Shown piece after piece: positions 6,395 through 8,079 of a stretch of 8,079 bases of DNA. Each line of letters opens with the position of its first letter. Within the stretch, counting starts at the first letter, position 1. Below the pieces are notes generated by a model. The model saw only the letters and a list, made by a program, of their open reading frames with translations. It ran no database searches and was not told where the DNA came from. The DNA comes from Bacteroidales bacterium UBA4243 (GTDB taxonomy: Bacteria; Bacteroidota; Bacteroidia; Bacteroidales; F082), in assembly GCA_002396205.1 (NCBI GenBank), contig DGXB01000115.1, positions 1 through 8,079 on the forward strand. The letters are read 5' to 3'. The position numbers and the translations under genes are program-made.

Positions 6395-7648
6395 ATGGAA
6401 TCGAAACGCGTAGTCGTCACAGGTCTCGGAGCCATCACCCCCATCGGAAACACCATCAAGGATTTCTGGGAGGGATTGGTGAATGGAAAAAACGGTGCCG
6501 GCGAGATTACCCGTTTCGATTCTGCTTTATTCAAGACGCATTTTGCCTGCGAGGTGAAGGGCTACAACCCCGACGACTATTTCGACAAGAAGACCGCACG
6601 CAAATACGACTTGTTCGCCCAATTCGCCCTCATCGCCGCCGATGAGGCCATCGCCGACGCGGGCATCACGCCCGAAAACACCGACTTCGACGATGTGGGT
6701 GTCATCATGACCTCAGGCATTGGCGGCGTCAACCATCTCTTCAGCGAGGTGATGGAATATGCCCAATCCGACGGCACACCGCGTTTCAGCCCCTTCCTCA
6801 TCACCAAGATGATCGTCAACATGCCGGGTGGCATCATCTCCATCAAGTATGGTTTCCGTGGTCCCAACTACGCCACCGTTTCGGCCTGCGCCTCCTCGAC
6901 CCATGCCATCATCGACGGCTTCAACCACATCCGCTACGGCAAGAGCAAGACCTTCATCGTGGGCGGAGCGGGTGCAGCCATCGGCCAGCTTGGCGTGGGT
7001 GGCTTCAACGCCATGAAGGCCCTCTCGACGCGCAACGACGACCCGCTTTCGGCCTCCCGCCCGTTCGACCTCAATCGCGACGGCTTCGTCATAGGCGAAG
7101 GCGCGGGCAGCCTCGTTCTCGAAGAATACGAACACGCCATGGCTCGCGGCGCCAAGATCTACGCAGAGCTTGTGGGCGGCGGCGAGTCGGCTGATGCCTA
7201 CCACATCACCGCCCCGCATCCCGAAGGCCTAGGCGACGTGCTGTGCATGCAACGCGCCATCAACGACGCCGGCATCCAACCTGACGCCATCGACCACATC
7301 AACACCCACGGCACCTCGACACCCATGGGCGACGTGGCCGAAACGCTTGCCATCAAGAAGGTGTTTGGCGAACATGCCTACGACATCAGCATCAATTCCA
7401 CCAAGTCTATGACTGGCCATCTGCTCGGTGGTGCGGGAGCCATCGAGGCCATCGCCAGCATCCTCGCCCTCAAGAACGGCATCGTCCCACCTACCATCAA
7501 CCACTTCGACGACGACCCGCAAATCGACCCACATCTCGATTTCACTTTCAACAGGGCCAAGAAGCGTGACCTCCATTATGCCCTCTCCAACTCCTTTGGC
7601 TTTGGCGGACAAAACGCCACCGTGATTTTCAAAAAGTTCGAATCATAA
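6395..7648 (+). CDS. fabF: Beta-ketoacyl-ACP synthase II
   Basis: This condensing enzyme extends acyl-ACP by two carbons with malonyl-ACP, releasing CO2, in fatty-acid elongation. It is 417 residues, matching FabF. The thiolase-fold active site is complete: nucleophile C165 in VSACASSTHAI, H305 in NTHGTSTPMGD, K337 in NSTKSM and H342 in TGHLLGGAGAIEA. The C-terminal glycine-rich SNSFGFGGQNATVIF motif is also present. The start is the ATG at 6395 (MESKRVVVTGLGAITPIG), where FabF proteins begin; the same frame is open further upstream only because it overlaps acpP. It lies 31 bases after acpP and one base before rnc. FabB-like alternatives are less likely given the acpP linkage and length. Confidence 0.97.
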   Translation: MESKRVVVTGLGAITPIGNTIKDFWEGLVNGKNGAGEITRFDSALFKTHFACEVKGYNPDDYFDKKTARKYDLFAQFALIAADEAIADAGITPENTDFDDVGVIMTSGIGGVNHLFSEVMEYAQSDGTPRFSPFLITKMIVNMPGGIISIKYGFRGPNYATVSACASSTHAIIDGFNHIRYGKSKTFIVGGAGAAIGQLGVGGFNAMKALSTRNDDPLSASRPFDLNRDGFVIGEGAGSLVLEEYEHAMARGAKIYAELVGGGESADAYHITAPHPEGLGDVLCMQRAINDAGIQPDAIDHINTHGTSTPMGDVAETLAIKKVFGEHAYDISINSTKSMTGHLLGGAGAIEAIASILALKNGIVPPTINHFDDDPQIDPHLDFTFNRAKKRDLHYALSNSFGFGGQNATVIFKKFES

Positions 7649-7649
7649 G

Positions 7650-8079
7650 ATGGCCCTTTTTCCCCTTTCGTCGCCCAAAGACCCCCAAGACAAGGAACTT
7701 TACGACTATATCCATAACATCTTCGGCTTCTACCCGAAGAACATCGCTTTGTATCGCGTGGCTTTCACCCACAAGTCGGTGGCAGCCGAGACCGTGGGCA
7801 CCTATCACGTCAGCAACGAGCGCATGGAATACCTCGGTGATGCCGTGTTGAGCACCGCCGTGGCCGATTACCTCTTCCACACCTATCCAACGCAGCCCGA
7901 AGGCTTCTTGACAGAGATGCGGTCGCGCATCGTTAGTAGGGCCTCGCTCAACAAGTTGTCGGAGAAGCTCGGTTTTGCTGCCTACATCCGCCACACCCCC
8001 GACGTGGGCAACAATGCCCGCTCGATGGGTGGCAACGCCTTCGAGGCCCTCATGGGTGCCATCTATCTCGACCGTGGCT
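7650..8079 (+). CDS. rnc: Ribonuclease III, N-terminal part (3' end outside window)
   Basis: RNase III cuts double-stranded RNA, maturing rRNA precursors and processing or degrading structured mRNAs. The first 143 codons are visible, from the ATG at 7650, MALFPLSSPKDPQD. The nuclease signature is NERMEYLGDAVL with E57, E60 and D64. The second catalytic patch is GGNAFEALMGAIYLDRG with E132; an Asn (N129) stands where E. coli has D114. The double-stranded-RNA-binding domain would lie beyond the window. An N-terminal extension of about 20 residues precedes the conserved domain, compared with E. coli. The start codon is one base after the fabF stop, implying translational coupling. No stop occurs before the window edge. 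Confidence 0.96.
   Translation, partial: MALFPLSSPKDPQDKELYDYIHNIFGFYPKNIALYRVAFTHKSVAAETVGTYHVSNERMEYLGDAVLSTAVADYLFHTYPTQPEGFLTEMRSRIVSRASLNKLSEKLGFAAYIRHTPDVGNNARSMGGNAFEALMGAIYLDRG

Overview
The window reads as an ordinary chromosomal segment of a Bacteroidota organism, most likely from the order Bacteroidales; the genus cannot be named from sequence alone. Four things support this: acpP-fabF-rnc packed together, promoter boxes of the Bacteroidota form TAnnTTTG with an upstream TTG/TTTG, A-rich leaders without clear Shine-Dalgarno sites, and a secreted protein ending in a type IX secretion (T9SS) type A sorting domain.

Layout, left to right. Positions 1-974 (+) hold the 3' half of metG (methionyl-tRNA synthetase) with its C-terminal tRNA-binding domain. 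Positions 975-1250 hold no gene but a dense cluster of small palindromes and direct repeats between two convergent genes. Positions 1251-4112 (-) encode a complete DNA polymerase I (polA) with all three activities' motifs intact and a G/C-rich repeat-like insert in its interdomain linker. Positions 4113-4364 are a divergent promoter region. Positions 4365-5921 (+) hold a T9SS-exported protein gene whose frame is open from signal peptide to sorting domain except for one in-frame TAG at codon 48. Positions 5922-6120 carry two Bacteroidota-type promoters, a small hairpin and an 18-bp dyad. Positions 6121-8079 (+) hold acpP, fabF and the start of rnc, which runs off the window.

The right-hand operon couples the fatty-acid carrier protein to its elongating condensing enzyme, with RNase III translated directly behind. 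metG and polA are independent housekeeping genes. The T9SS gene is the only accessory-looking gene.

I found no new multi-gene system. The points worth a second look are the single amber codon in the T9SS gene, the palindromic intergenic array with inverted copies of one module, the repeat-like insert inside polA, and the layered regulatory region before acpP.
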